Shown here: positions 9,301 through 17,067 of the stretch, in pieces
Numbering within the stretch: the first letter of the stretch is position 1
How the letters are laid out: every line of letters starts with the position of its first letter
Source: Nodosilinea nodulosa PCC 7104
GTDB lineage: Bacteria > Cyanobacteriota > Cyanobacteriia > Phormidesmidales > Phormidesmidaceae
Length of the DNA stretch: 64,000 nucleotides
Direction: 5' to 3'
NCBI RefSeq assembly: GCF_000309385.1
Contig: NZ_JH976538.1
Span: forward strand, 481,849 to 545,848
Position numbers and translations under genes: made by a program
The notes under the pieces: model-generated
The model's input: only the letters and a program-made list of their open reading frames with translations
What the model was told of the DNA's origin: nothing
Databases searched by the model: none

Positions 9301-11847
9301 TTTGATCGCTCGCATGGCAGCGGAGAACTCATCGGCCACATCGCGCTCTACCGGCACGACTTTGGCCTGAAAGCTGACGCCGTCATAGGAGCGCTCGCGC
9401 CGGAGCATCTGGCCCGAGGCGACAAACTTACTGGCCACCATCTGCTGGAGAGGCACCCCGCCCCGTGTCAGGATATTTTCCAGGGCATCCATACTGCTGA
9501 CGGCCAGGCGCAGGTCGGTGCGGCGGGCGTAGAGATCCATCACGTCAGGACGTTTGGCGTAGGTAGCCGAGGAATAGAAGACGCCGGAGGAGAGGTCGAT
9601 CAGCTGGCGGACGAACTCGGCGCGGTTGGGAGCTTGCCGATTGGGTTTCCACTGATTTTTGGTGCCTCCCGCTTCGTGGGCCTCATCGAGGATCAGAATG
9701 GCATTGGGAGCAAAGGTTCTGAGGAAATCGCGGCGGAGCGGTTCTTTCTTGCCAACGGTTTGCAGCTGGTCGTAGGTCGTAAAAATAGCGTTATGCCCCT
9801 TCAGCGTCCGGGAGACCATCATTTCCTGCATGGCCTTCTTTTGCTGAGCCGATGAGCTAGTAGTCAAGACCTGACCATTCGATAGCGGGATATCAGCGCT
9901 GGAATCGGTGATGAAGGGATTGAAGCGATAGAGGCCAATATCGGAAACATCCCGCATCATGTCGGCATAGAGCTTTTTGCTTTCCGTGACAAAGATGACG
10001 TCTTTGCCCTGTTGATGGGCGTAGCGCATGAGGCTTGCGCAGATGCGGCCTTTGCCGATGCCCGTTTGGTCGCCAACGATGAAGCCTGCGCCTTTTTCGA
10101 TGTTGCTGATGGCAAGCGCCGAAGCATCCACCTGCTCCGCAGAGAGATACTGATGCATTTCCTCCGCGTTGGTGTAGCCCAATCGAGCGGTGAGGAAGTC
10201 ATCGATATCGCCGTGGCGCTGCTCAAACTGATCTAACGCGGCCTGCGCAGAGCTGACCATGTTGAAGGGAATTAAGACACCTGTGGAAGGGGCTTGGCTG
10301 CGCGGCAAGTAGGGCACCTGTTTGAGTTGAGCACCGTAGTCGGTCGCATCTTGTTCAGCAGCACTGTTGGTTGTCACGTCCATTAGGGATTCTCCAGGCA
10401 GTGATGGGGGTGTTAGGGCAGAAGGTTGATCAGCCAGCTCTCCAGAGAGGTCTCTTGATGGAGATCGAGGAGGTCTTGATAGTTGGGTTGATTGGGCAAT
10501 AGGGGTTGCACGGGAAAGGGCTGATTCCCCATGGCTTCCGGCAGCAAATGTTTGAACCGCCAGTTGTCGTGAATCAGGAGGGTGGCCCAGGCTTCTTGCC
10601 ACTGAACCAGGGCGTACTCCAGGTCGTTGTCTTGTTGAATAGGGGGAATCCGCTGGGTTGAGTCCAGTCGTTGCAGCATTTGGCTCAGAAAGGCTTGGAC
10701 GTCTTCCTGGTCGCTCTCCATCTCCTGCATCCACTGCTGAATCATCCAGATGCCCCGTTGCTGCATCAATTCGCGGTAGGTTGGCTCGTCGAGGGCTTGC
10801 AGGCTCTGGGGGACTCTCACCACGAACAGTGCCTGGGAGCGAGGCGGTGCCCAGATCTGGGGATAGGTGTCGTATTGGCCCATGGGGTAAGGTCTCCTTG
10901 AGTTCGGCGAAGGTGGTTTTGAGGTCGGGGACTTGGGCAGCGGGGAGAGAGCGGGTAGATGGCCCTCGACCCGCAATAACAATGACATCGATGGGGAATC
11001 CAGCGCCCTGCTTGCGGTAGAGGTCACCGGAAATCGAGAAGTGATCGGTGACGGCGTACTGGTTGTAGAGAACGTAGAAGAAGGCGCGACTTTCGCGGGT
11101 GTTGTAACGCTCGGACCTGAGCTCTGGATCAATGCCCTTTTTGCCTCCCAGAATCAGCACCGCTCGCCCGTTGTCTTTCATCGCCTCCAGGGCTTTGAGG
11201 GCGATCGCCTGGTCTATCTGAGTTGTCCAGGTGTCGGCGATGGGGAAGCGTTGGGTGCGGTGATTCGCGCCTTTGACCGAGCCAAAGGGCGGGTTGCAGA
11301 CCACCCGGTCTACTTTTCCCTGGGGTTGGTAGGTGGTGGCATCATTCTGGGTGAGCTGCCGGTAGCCTCGGCTCCGGAGTTCGGCGATGCGATCGCCGTT
11401 GATCTCATTGGCGATCACCCGCTCTGGATTTGCCCCAATCAGCAGCGCCCCGTTCCCGGCTGTGGGTTCATAAACTAATGTTTCAGGGGTGATATCAGCC
11501 AGAACCGAGGCCAGATAGGCGATGGGAACCGGTGTGCTGTACGCCTGCTGAAGAACGGAAGTCGAGGAACGAACAGTGAGATTGGGCTGTTGCTCCAGCA
11601 ATTCCACCAGGCGATCGTAGGCGTCGTGAGTCGTCTGGCATTGGGCGATGATTGGGCCGGAGGCGCGCACTACCGCCGCTTCCATGGCTTCATCGACCAC
11701 TTTGGTGAGCGGATCACCAGGGACAATCAGCTTTCCCAGAACATCTGTCGCTTCTCGTCTTGCTTCGGTAATGCGGGGATAACTGACACCTGTTAGGAGG
11801 CGATCGCGGAAGTACTGAATGAGCTGTTCTTTGGAGTCGGGGTGCAT
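6280..11847 (-). CDS. Adenine-methylase / Strawberry-notch-like helicase protein, interrupted by IS1634
   Basis: One open frame of 1,855 codons; the last ~29 codons (6280-6366) are insertion-sequence DNA. Residues ~1-300 form a Rossmann methyltransferase (EPTAGNG at ~127-133, catalytic NPPFG at ~185-189). Residues from ~489 form a superfamily 2 helicase of Strawberry-notch type: Walker A GDQTGIGKGR (~592-601), DEAH (~721-724), motif VI QMLGRIHRTGQ. Later come an SH3-like segment (GTPVRIVSG) and a domain after a proline-rich linker. Residues ~320-488 are low-complexity and lie over another gene (10413-10883) in a different frame, so the helicase may start separately at ATG 10383, which has GGAGA upstream. 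Before the insertion the frame ran on into 3455-4564, giving ~2,200 residues. Phage P1 DarB, an antirestriction protein, has a comparable methylase-helicase layout; that role here is inference. Confidence 0.75.
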   Translation of the reverse strand: MHPDSKEQLIQYFRDRLLTGVSYPRITEARREATDVLGKLIVPGDPLTKVVDEAMEAAVVRASGPIIAQCQTTHDAYDRLVELLEQQPNLTVRSSTSVLQQAYSTPVPIAYLASVLADITPETLVYEPTAGNGALLIGANPERVIANEINGDRIAELRSRGYRQLTQNDATTYQPQGKVDRVVCNPPFGSVKGANHRTQRFPIADTWTTQIDQAIALKALEAMKDNGRAVLILGGKKGIDPELRSERYNTRESRAFFYVLYNQYAVTDHFSISGDLYRKQGAGFPIDVIVIAGRGPSTRSLPAAQVPDLKTTFAELKETLPHGPIRHLSPDLGTASLPGTVRGESPPEPASPRRANLPRIDAATGHLDDSAVDAGDGERPGRRPSLSEPNAATTGLNPADSPYSTRQRPGVRPGSVARSLGHPPDSRQLAVQTFAAGSHGESALSRATPIAQSTQLSRPPRSPSRDLSGELADQPSALTPPSLPGESLMDVTTNSAAEQDATDYGAQLKQVPYLPRSQAPSTGVLIPFNMVSSAQAALDQFEQRHGDIDDFLTARLGYTNAEEMHQYLSAEQVDASALAISNIEKGAGFIVGDQTGIGKGRICASLMRYAHQQGKDVIFVTESKKLYADMMRDVSDIGLYRFNPFITDSSADIPLSNGQVLTTSSSAQQKKAMQEMMVSRTLKGHNAIFTTYDQLQTVGKKEPLRRDFLRTFAPNAILILDEAHEAGGTKNQWKPNRQAPNRAEFVRQLIDLSSGVFYSSATYAKRPDVMDLYARRTDLRLAVSSMDALENILTRGGVPLQQMVASKFVASGQMLRRERSYDGVSFQAKVVPVERDVADEFSAAMRAIKDFDRAKQKAVKELDKELKKEAKALGDDNAIGEVGAKSTNFTSLMHNCIEQGLLAQKSEATVQEAIHSLQNGQKPVIAVANTMGSFIQGYADAHDLKHGDRLDLSFANLLERYLERSRDVVLRNYKGQSDRHRLTDNELGDEGLFAYEDALECIREGDFSRIPISPIDYIEQRLEQAGYRISEVTGRKAGLDYAPDGTTTYKVRTETETSSKAKIEAVALFNAGDADAILLNCSGSTGISLHASEKFADQRPRHMIVAQAERDINVFMQMLGRIHRTGQVELPSYTLLMGDLPAEKRPGAILCRKMASLNANTTASRETDISISNVVDFMNAYGEQVVSELLSDDMELNAQLDFPTLKAQNDGSEVALIKRVTGAIPLLPIEQQEAVYDLIESEYKELVDQARAMGESILEADQLDLDARTTARMEVIPDDSPAKTEFTGPVYLEMVDAKSASKPLTQLQAVNVLREGLGLEAVKSLDDHDPEVLETPSKQRANEAIATLTEATEKYRTAVLATKKEESAAAKFSDRLDKQFDQVSSTLEQFPSGTPVRIVSGTTQSVFYGVVSNIDQKVRPGSPAAPNNWKMRLLVADSARQITVPLSKLNSWREGAVNITPQAQDWFGNDVYSLFDKFQQSGRVERQIFTGNIIKAFEKYPKGKLVNFTDHQGQVRQGLVMPKEFDIREELDKEPVAFKQGYQVKAFLTDLTSRRGAVKTLDELLILKAQANGDSFVLQAPKAKESGAKYFLDEALIASVGNDFHSVADRMEVVVPPERLEQTLTVLMNQRQYTLAAFDHKDIARDYLGIQLPKLEVIDAATPAPTPVREPQPLLPPLSPVSTQPTPSAGGILPPKQQQGQIEKRIANFLEKAGIREVVTVGEDYHLKIENEPYIPLVVERQLDELYLTHYLEQNGDTFIDTEMVFKIQGNGQLRFKEIATQDPIRGGELRAPDRLFAQTFSRNIQHQGFAEAAKQQLQAQLVQSQELPVRSFLRWFVRYGPQQGVNTYREVESL
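10413..10883 (-). CDS. Hypothetical protein nested between methylase and helicase regions
   Basis: 156 residues starting MGQYDTYPQIWAPP. The AAGGAGA ribosome-binding site lies 9 bp upstream of the ATG at 10883. The frame has normal codon use and a protein-like composition (YRELMQQRGIWMIQQWMQEME, LEYALVQWQEAWATLL), whereas the overlapping methylase/helicase frame reads as Pro/Ser/Arg-rich filler here. The stop at 10413 is followed by GGAGA and the helicase ATG at 10383. Likely an independent gene in an operon. Family not recognised; soluble, helical, rich in Gln and Trp. Confidence 0.7.
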   Translation of the reverse strand: MGQYDTYPQIWAPPRSQALFVVRVPQSLQALDEPTYRELMQQRGIWMIQQWMQEMESDQEDVQAFLSQMLQRLDSTQRIPPIQQDNDLEYALVQWQEAWATLLIHDNWRFKHLLPEAMGNQPFPVQPLLPNQPNYQDLLDLHQETSLESWLINLLP

Positions 11848-11853
11848 GAGGAC

Positions 11854-12105
11854 TCATGGCTCCCCCGTCGCTGAGGGCGCTTCCGGGTCGCCCCAGTAGT
11901 AGCCCCACCAGGAGACGCTGTCGTCCGATGGGCAATAGCGGTAGACTTCGGCCCCACCAAAGAAGACCGAGACATCTTCCGGGACGAAGGGGAGGTACTG
12001 CTGGAGAACGGCTTGCAGCGCCTGGGTCAGTTCGCTGATGCTCTCAGGTAAGGCAGCTTCACCGACTTCAGCCTCAATTGGGGCGGGTGCAATAACAGGG
12101 TTCAT
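11854..12105 (-). CDS. Small acidic hypothetical protein
   Basis: 83 residues starting MNPVIAPAPIEAEVGE, with AAAGGA upstream of the chosen ATG at 12105. Acidic overall, with an aromatic C-terminal part (VYRYCPSDDSVSWWGYYWGD). No signal peptide. It overlaps the end of the preceding lipoprotein gene by 4 bp (ATGA type) and ends 6 bp before the methylase ATG, so it belongs to the same operon. Function unknown. Confidence 0.65.
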   Translation of the reverse strand: MNPVIAPAPIEAEVGEAALPESISELTQALQAVLQQYLPFVPEDVSVFFGGAEVYRYCPSDDSVSWWGYYWGDPEAPSATGEP

Positions 12106-12776
12106 GGCGTTGTCCTTTCGTTTTGGATGACAGAGTTGGCAAAGGTGACGAGGGTAGCCTGGGAGCCGTAGCGGATACCGACGCCGTAGCGCACTCCGCT
12201 TTGCTCCCAAAAAATCTTGGACGTGTCGCAGTTAGCACCGCAGACAAAGGGAATGAAGGTGCCGGTGATGCCATCGGTGAGGGTGACAGTGCCCATGGCT
12301 TCAGGCGATCGCGCCACGGGCTGAAAATTGGGTTTGAGTTCGTAGGCATAGAGGGATGCCACCGTGGGGGTGTCTTGAAAGACCTGTTCGCCGGAGAGAA
12401 AACCGAAGGAGCAGCTGTCGTCGCCCTGGCAATCGGTCGTGGCATCGAGGGAGATTTCGTAGTGGGTAGGCGTGGCAACGGTGATGTGGGGAACCACTTG
12501 CTGGAAGTGGCCATCGGGGGTGATCGGCACGTTCAGGTAGGGCTTCGGATGATCGGCTGACGGCACCAGGGCATCGGTGGGAATGACGGTGGGTAGCACA
12601 ATCGCGAGTTGAGTCTGTTGCTGGAGCTTGGGCAGGAGGCTCTGAAATTCGGGCGAAACGGTTTGGGCACCGGGAATTCGAGGGATGTCCTGTCCGTTGG
12701 CGGCTGTGCAACTGGAAAGGAAGAAAATTCCACAGGCGAAGTAGAGGAGGAGGGTACGAAAGCAAAGGCAGATCAT
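12102..12776 (-). CDS. Predicted lipoprotein of the transfer block
   Basis: 224 residues with a hydrophobic N-terminus ending in a lipobox (IFFLSSC), so probably anchored to a membrane after export. The mature part has four further Cys residues in two close pairs (DCQGDDSC, CGANC), suggesting disulfides, and a beta-rich composition. It overlaps its neighbours by 4 bp on both sides, typical of one operon. No family recognised; the setting with a wall hydrolase and secretion genes suggests a role in the conjugation apparatus. Confidence 0.7.
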   Translation of the reverse strand: MICLCFRTLLLYFACGIFFLSSCTAANGQDIPRIPGAQTVSPEFQSLLPKLQQQTQLAIVLPTVIPTDALVPSADHPKPYLNVPITPDGHFQQVVPHITVATPTHYEISLDATTDCQGDDSCSFGFLSGEQVFQDTPTVASLYAYELKPNFQPVARSPEAMGTVTLTDGITGTFIPFVCGANCDTSKIFWEQSGVRYGVGIRYGSQATLVTFANSVIQNERTTP

Positions 12777-13429
12777 GGCTTAGCCTTAGGGAATGTGTCA
12801 TCGGTCAGGGTGCGGTAGGTATCGGGAAAGCTGATTTGGAGCTGCTTCAGGGCGTTTACCTGCTGGGCGGAGAGGAGATACAGACCGTGCTCGGCATTGA
12901 TGTGGTCGGTCAGGCTTTGTTGAAAGGCTTCGAGGCTGCCCAGTTGGGCGATCGCGTGTTTATACCGCTTCAGTTCCAGGCTCTCGGCGGCTTTGGTCGA
13001 GATGTAACTGTTGAGGGGACGGCGAGTAGAGGTGGAATCGACGAGGCGATCGCACCCCCGCTGCGGGTCAACGACGATTACTTCATCGCTGGCACCCAGG
13101 GGATTGGTGGTAACAAAATCGGAGTAGAGGCCGAGCAGGTAAGCGGTTTTGCCCTGGTCCTGCACGGTGCCAAAGACATCGAAACGTTCGCCGAAGGCCT
13201 CCAGGCAAATCCGTGCCGTATCAGGAAGTTCAATATCAGGCAGTGGACTGGGCAGATAGGATTGAGCCGCTACGGTAGGAGAAGGATGGGTCGGAACTGG
13301 GGCCAGCAGCGTCGAGGGTTGTGGATTTTGGCCCCAGCCCAGCAAGGGCAGCGTCACCAGCAAGAGTCCGACCGTGAAGCTCAGACAGAGCGTGACTACT
13401 GTGCGGTTAGAAAAGCAACGACGGGTCAT
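12773..13429 (-). CDS. Exported hypothetical protein
   Basis: 218 residues with a signal peptide or N-terminal anchor (VVTLCLSFTVGLLLVTLPLLGWGQ). A proline-rich linker follows, then a compact domain with two Cys (ICLEAFGERFDVFG, RGCDRLVD) and a helical end. It overlaps the downstream lipoprotein gene by 4 bp and starts 1 bp after the end of the upstream gene. Function unknown. Confidence 0.65.
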   Translation of the reverse strand: MTRRCFSNRTVVTLCLSFTVGLLLVTLPLLGWGQNPQPSTLLAPVPTHPSPTVAAQSYLPSPLPDIELPDTARICLEAFGERFDVFGTVQDQGKTAYLLGLYSDFVTTNPLGASDEVIVVDPQRGCDRLVDSTSTRRPLNSYISTKAAESLELKRYKHAIAQLGSLEAFQQSLTDHINAEHGLYLLSAQQVNALKQLQISFPDTYRTLTDDTFPKAKP

Positions 13430-13430
13430 G

Positions 13431-13805
13431 TCACTTCTCCTGACTCCACTGGGCCTGAAGCTGCTGCACCAGTTGCACCGCAGCGCCCTCAGGGATACCC
13501 AATGCGATTAAGTCCCGACTTTCGTAGGAACCGCCATCGCCATTGACCGGCTGCCAAGTCCCGTCTTTGAGCTGAAGCAGCAGTTCCCCTCCACCTTCCC
13601 CGCACTGCCATTCCACCAGGGCATAAGGGTCGATCTGGGCCGCGTGGAGGATTTTAGGTGAGCAAATGCTTGACGGAATATTCAGAGCAGTCGTGACCGC
13701 TGCCGCGAACGGAGAATCCATCGAGACATCGCCTAGAGCAGGTAACATGCTCCAAATCGTCAGTACGGCGGATAAAACCAAAACAGACAACATGCGGTAA
13801 ATCAT
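13431..13805 (-). CDS. Small exported hypothetical protein
   Basis: 124 residues with a cleavable signal peptide (MLSVLVLSAVLTIWSMLPALG). The mature part has two Cys and a C-terminal helix rich in Gln (AVQLVQQLQAQWSQEK). It lies between the wall hydrolase and another exported protein, tightly packed. No family recognised. Confidence 0.65.
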   Translation of the reverse strand: MIYRMLSVLVLSAVLTIWSMLPALGDVSMDSPFAAAVTTALNIPSSICSPKILHAAQIDPYALVEWQCGEGGGELLLQLKDGTWQPVNGDGGSYESRDLIALGIPEGAAVQLVQQLQAQWSQEK

Positions 13806-13832
13806 GGGGTTAACCCTCCTAAGGACGTGACG

Positions 13833-16214
13833 CTAGCCTTGAACGCGATAGATGTGGCCTTGGGTGTTGTAGTAGGTCTCGTAAGACCCGCGACTCCCCA
13901 CCCAGCGAAATTGAGATTGACTGGAAGAGTTGGAGAGCACCTGGCTACAGCCGTCATTGAGACAAAAGCCAATGTGGTCATCGGACGTGCCGCGAAACAC
14001 GATGACATCCCCGGCATGTGCCCACTGAGCGCCGATACGTTGACCGGAGCCAGATTGCAAGTCGGCTTCAACCGAGGACACCAGATTGGGATTGGAACCT
14101 ATTTTGTGGCCGATGGAATCTTGGAGCACCCGGTTTACCTCGTAGGCACAGGCAACGTTGCCACCCCCTGGCCCACCGGCTGAAGACTCGTTGTAGTGGG
14201 CGTTGATGGCGTTCACGATCTTCTGCTCGGTGGCGTTGCCGTTGGAGCGGGCAATCAGCTGACCGGGATGGTTGGCGCTGGTGAGGTTGGTGTCGTTAGT
14301 CGTGGCCACGGTGGCGCACTGGTTGAGCGCTCCCAGAAACTGATCGGCCTGCTGCGCTACCTGATCGCTCTTGTCGCTGTCGTTGACGATGTGGCGAGCC
14401 CCGACAAAGTCATGGTTCTGGCCGTTAATGTATTGCCCCAAGCGGTTGCCGGTGAAGGTGCCATCGCGCATGCCTTCCACGGCAATTGTGGCGGCTAGGT
14501 CTGGCTGGTTGGCCAGTTCGGGATGGTTGATCAAGTCTACGCCGAGGCGGTTTGACCAATACTGGTAGTTGCTCTGGCCCGTGAGCTGCACATCGCCGCG
14601 ACCGTAGTAGCAGCCGGGGCCATATTCACCGCAGTAGCCGCCGTCCTCATTGCGCGGGCGAAAGTTGGTTTCAGTTTCAGCGGTGGCCAGAATGTAGGCG
14701 AGCTGGGCGCGATCGGTGATGCCTGCCCGTTGCGCGGCTTCCAAGAGCTTGGGAACCGTCGTGGCCGCAGCGGAGGATTCCGAGGGTGGCACCTGGCTCA
14801 TCACTTTGGCCAGACAGGGGCCATCCACAGTCACGGCACTGAGAAAGTCGGGTTCGTTGGCCTGAATCAGGGCATCAATCTGCTGCTGCACTTCAGCAGG
14901 CAATGGTGGGATGTCGGGAATATCGCCTGGCGGGGTGCCGGGAGTCTCACCGACAAAGACAATGCCTTTTTCCTGGGCGCTGAACCAGGGGATGGGGCCA
15001 ATGAAGTAGGGGGTGCAGCCCAGGTCGATCAAGCCGTGGTGGCAGACGCGGAAGTAGATGCCGAAGGTGCCGGTGCCGGATGATTCATCGGTGTTGGTGA
15101 GCACCACTTTGAAGACTGGACCAAAGGGTAGGCGACCCGTTGGCTCCTGCCCACCGTTGATGACGCCGAGAATGCCGTGGCCCCCTGGCACCATCTGAGC
15201 CCCCTGTCCGGTGCCGCCTTTAATCCACTGTGCTCCGTGGAGTCCGGTTGGATCGCCAGCCACGCCCAGAGAAGCGGGCGAGTTGAGTTCCAGATAGGCA
15301 CAGCCTCGGGGTTGAGCGCACTGGTAGTTGAAGCCTACTTTATCGCTGCCGGTGATGGAACGCCGGGTAGGGGTGCTGCAGTGCTCCATCGGGCCATAGG
15401 TGACATCATCGATCGCGATGAAGCCGAAGTAACCTGCGGCAGGAGCATTGGGAAAAGCGGCAAAGGGCATCTGGGAGAGCCCTGGTACCTGACCGACAAA
15501 GGTTTGCTGCCAGCCCTGGAGGTTTTCTAAGGGGGTTTGGATGAGACCGGGGATGTCGTTGAAGCTGTACTGGCTGAGATTCAGATCGCCGAGGGAGAAC
15601 TGACCCAGCAGGTCGTTGTTGGCGAGTTCTGACAGGGGGCTACTGCCAAAGTCATCCAGGGTGAGGGATTGCAGGGCCAGGTTGCTGAGGGCGGCGGGGC
15701 CGAGGTTGTTGAGGTTGAGGCTGACCAAGTCTTTGAGGATAGGCACCTGATCGAGGGTGCGCTGGGCCAGTTGGGGAATAGCATCGACCAAGCTAGCGAG
15801 GGTTTGCTGGGCGATGAGAGGAAAGTTGGCCAGGCTGATGCCGTTGAGGTTGAGCCCGGTAAGTTGGGCGATGGTGGCGAGGTCGAAGGTTTGCAGGCCA
15901 AAGGCCTCTTGCAGGTCGCCGAGCATCAGCACCTGATCGATAGGGGTATTTTCTGACCAGATGCGGGAGGGGTTGTAGCCCAGTTGCGCGGCGAGGGAAT
16001 CGGGGATTTGCAGGGAGCCCGCTTCGCTGATGACGGGCAGGGTGGAGAAGGTGATGTTGCCCCAGTCGGGGACGATTGCCCCGTTATAAACCGTGGAGGG
16101 GATATGCTCGTCCCAGGCGTCGGCGTGGGCTGGGGGAAGCCTAAGGATGGGAGCCAGCAGCAGGAGAAGGGCGAGGAGGAGGGCGGTTAGGTTTTTGGGA
16201 AGGCGACTGGGCAT
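13833..16214 (-). CDS. Large exported peptidoglycan hydrolase (GH19-type plus CHAP-like domain)
   Basis: 793 residues. A signal peptide (LTALLLALLLLLAPILRLPPAHA) is followed by ~400 residues with repeated leucine-rich segments (LSNLALQSLTLDDFG, LSELANNDLLGQ) and a cysteine-containing domain. Around residues 470-630 lies a chitinase/lysozyme-19-like domain: LAYILATAETETNFRPR, CYYGRGDVQLTGQSNYQYWS. The last ~120 residues (ACAYEVNRVLQDSIG, AGDVIVFRGTSDDHIGFCL) have the Cys...His pattern of CHAP or NlpC/P60 peptidases. Known families with these domains cut glycan strands and peptides. In a conjugative element this would be the VirB1-like enzyme that opens the wall for the channel. Start chosen at ATG 16214. 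Confidence 0.75.
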   Translation of the reverse strand: MPSRLPKNLTALLLALLLLLAPILRLPPAHADAWDEHIPSTVYNGAIVPDWGNITFSTLPVISEAGSLQIPDSLAAQLGYNPSRIWSENTPIDQVLMLGDLQEAFGLQTFDLATIAQLTGLNLNGISLANFPLIAQQTLASLVDAIPQLAQRTLDQVPILKDLVSLNLNNLGPAALSNLALQSLTLDDFGSSPLSELANNDLLGQFSLGDLNLSQYSFNDIPGLIQTPLENLQGWQQTFVGQVPGLSQMPFAAFPNAPAAGYFGFIAIDDVTYGPMEHCSTPTRRSITGSDKVGFNYQCAQPRGCAYLELNSPASLGVAGDPTGLHGAQWIKGGTGQGAQMVPGGHGILGVINGGQEPTGRLPFGPVFKVVLTNTDESSGTGTFGIYFRVCHHGLIDLGCTPYFIGPIPWFSAQEKGIVFVGETPGTPPGDIPDIPPLPAEVQQQIDALIQANEPDFLSAVTVDGPCLAKVMSQVPPSESSAAATTVPKLLEAAQRAGITDRAQLAYILATAETETNFRPRNEDGGYCGEYGPGCYYGRGDVQLTGQSNYQYWSNRLGVDLINHPELANQPDLAATIAVEGMRDGTFTGNRLGQYINGQNHDFVGARHIVNDSDKSDQVAQQADQFLGALNQCATVATTNDTNLTSANHPGQLIARSNGNATEQKIVNAINAHYNESSAGGPGGGNVACAYEVNRVLQDSIGHKIGSNPNLVSSVEADLQSGSGQRIGAQWAHAGDVIVFRGTSDDHIGFCLNDGCSQVLSNSSSQSQFRWVGSRGSYETYYNTQGHIYRVQG

Positions 16215-16330
16215 GGCTCCCAGGGCGAGGGTGAGAGCATTGGGTTCCCTCAGAGGCCCTGTATGCCAAAGGTTAGGAGGCGGCTATGGCAGGTTTGTGG
16301 AAAATAGGAGCAAATGTTGAGGTATCGAAA

Positions 16331-16696
16331 ATGGCGATGGATTGGGACGTTCTCAAAGCGCAGTATCTTCGAGCTGATCAGGCGACTCAGTTAGGAAATT
16401 TGGCGCTAAATCTAACGCGAATTCAAATTTGTGCCCAGAGTGGAACGAATGGGCCAGTTGCTCAGCATTTAGTTCGAGAAACCCAGTTCTTCATCGAGTG
16501 GATCGTCCCGAGCATTGATTTGTGGACGAATGAAACCTTTGCGACGGAGTTGGTAGACATGCAGCGGTTACTCAGCCGATGGAAGCTGAATTGGTCGGAG
16601 TTGTGGACTGATGAGAGCAAGCGGCAGGAGATAGCGATGTTGGCTCAGCAGTGGTTTGATTACATTCGTGAACAATATGATTTGATAGTAGACTAA
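16331..16696 (+). CDS. Hypothetical protein
   Basis: 121 residues from ATG 16331, which has TTGAGGT upstream at a good distance. The product is helical and soluble, with no motif I recognise (MAMDWDVLKAQYLRADQATQ, then WFDYIREQYD). It points away from the transfer operon. The codon use is more AT-rich than that of the transfer genes. Confidence 0.55.
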   Translation: MAMDWDVLKAQYLRADQATQLGNLALNLTRIQICAQSGTNGPVAQHLVRETQFFIEWIVPSIDLWTNETFATELVDMQRLLSRWKLNWSELWTDESKRQEIAMLAQQWFDYIREQYDLIVD

Positions 16697-16707
16697 TGGT
16701 TCTCTCT

Positions 16708-16875
16708 CTCAGTGGTGCAGAAAACTCCTGAAACCCTTATAAATCAAGGATTCTCACCGAGACGGCGATCTTGAGGTTTATCGGGCAAAAGAACGAGGGC
16801 AATAGGTTTCAGGCGCTGTTTTGGCTGTTCAGGTCATCCATTATGAGACTCAAAAAAGTTTTCTGCACCACTAAG
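16708..16875. mobile_element. 168-bp MITE with 10-bp target duplication
   Basis: The terminal inverted repeats are CTCAGTGGTGCAGAAAACT on the left and, read inward, CTTAGTGGTGCAGAAAACT on the right (one mismatch). They are flanked by a perfect 10-bp direct repeat GGTTCTCTCT (16698-16707 and 16876-16885). There is no coding capacity. A 10-bp duplication fits mobilisation by an IS4-type transposase, but the parent was not found in the window. Confidence 0.85.
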
Positions 16876-17067
16876 GGTTCTCTCTAAAAGTCTCGCGCGA
16901 AGCTAGATCTAGCTGGCACACACTACTTCAGGAAAATGAGGCGCGAATGTGCGAATCTTATCTATCGAAAATGTGAATCAAGAAGATGCAAACCAAACTT
17001 TAATCAAAATATTTGCTAGACTTAGCGAGTTTTATCCAAAATAAGCAAATCAAGAAAATACTACAAC

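Noticed and set aside
7640-9855. Long plus-strand open frames opposite the helicase (for example 9022-9855 and 8479-8976)
   Set aside because: They mirror the helicase coding sequence, lack ribosome-binding sites and have non-natural composition; the minus strand shows conserved helicase motifs.
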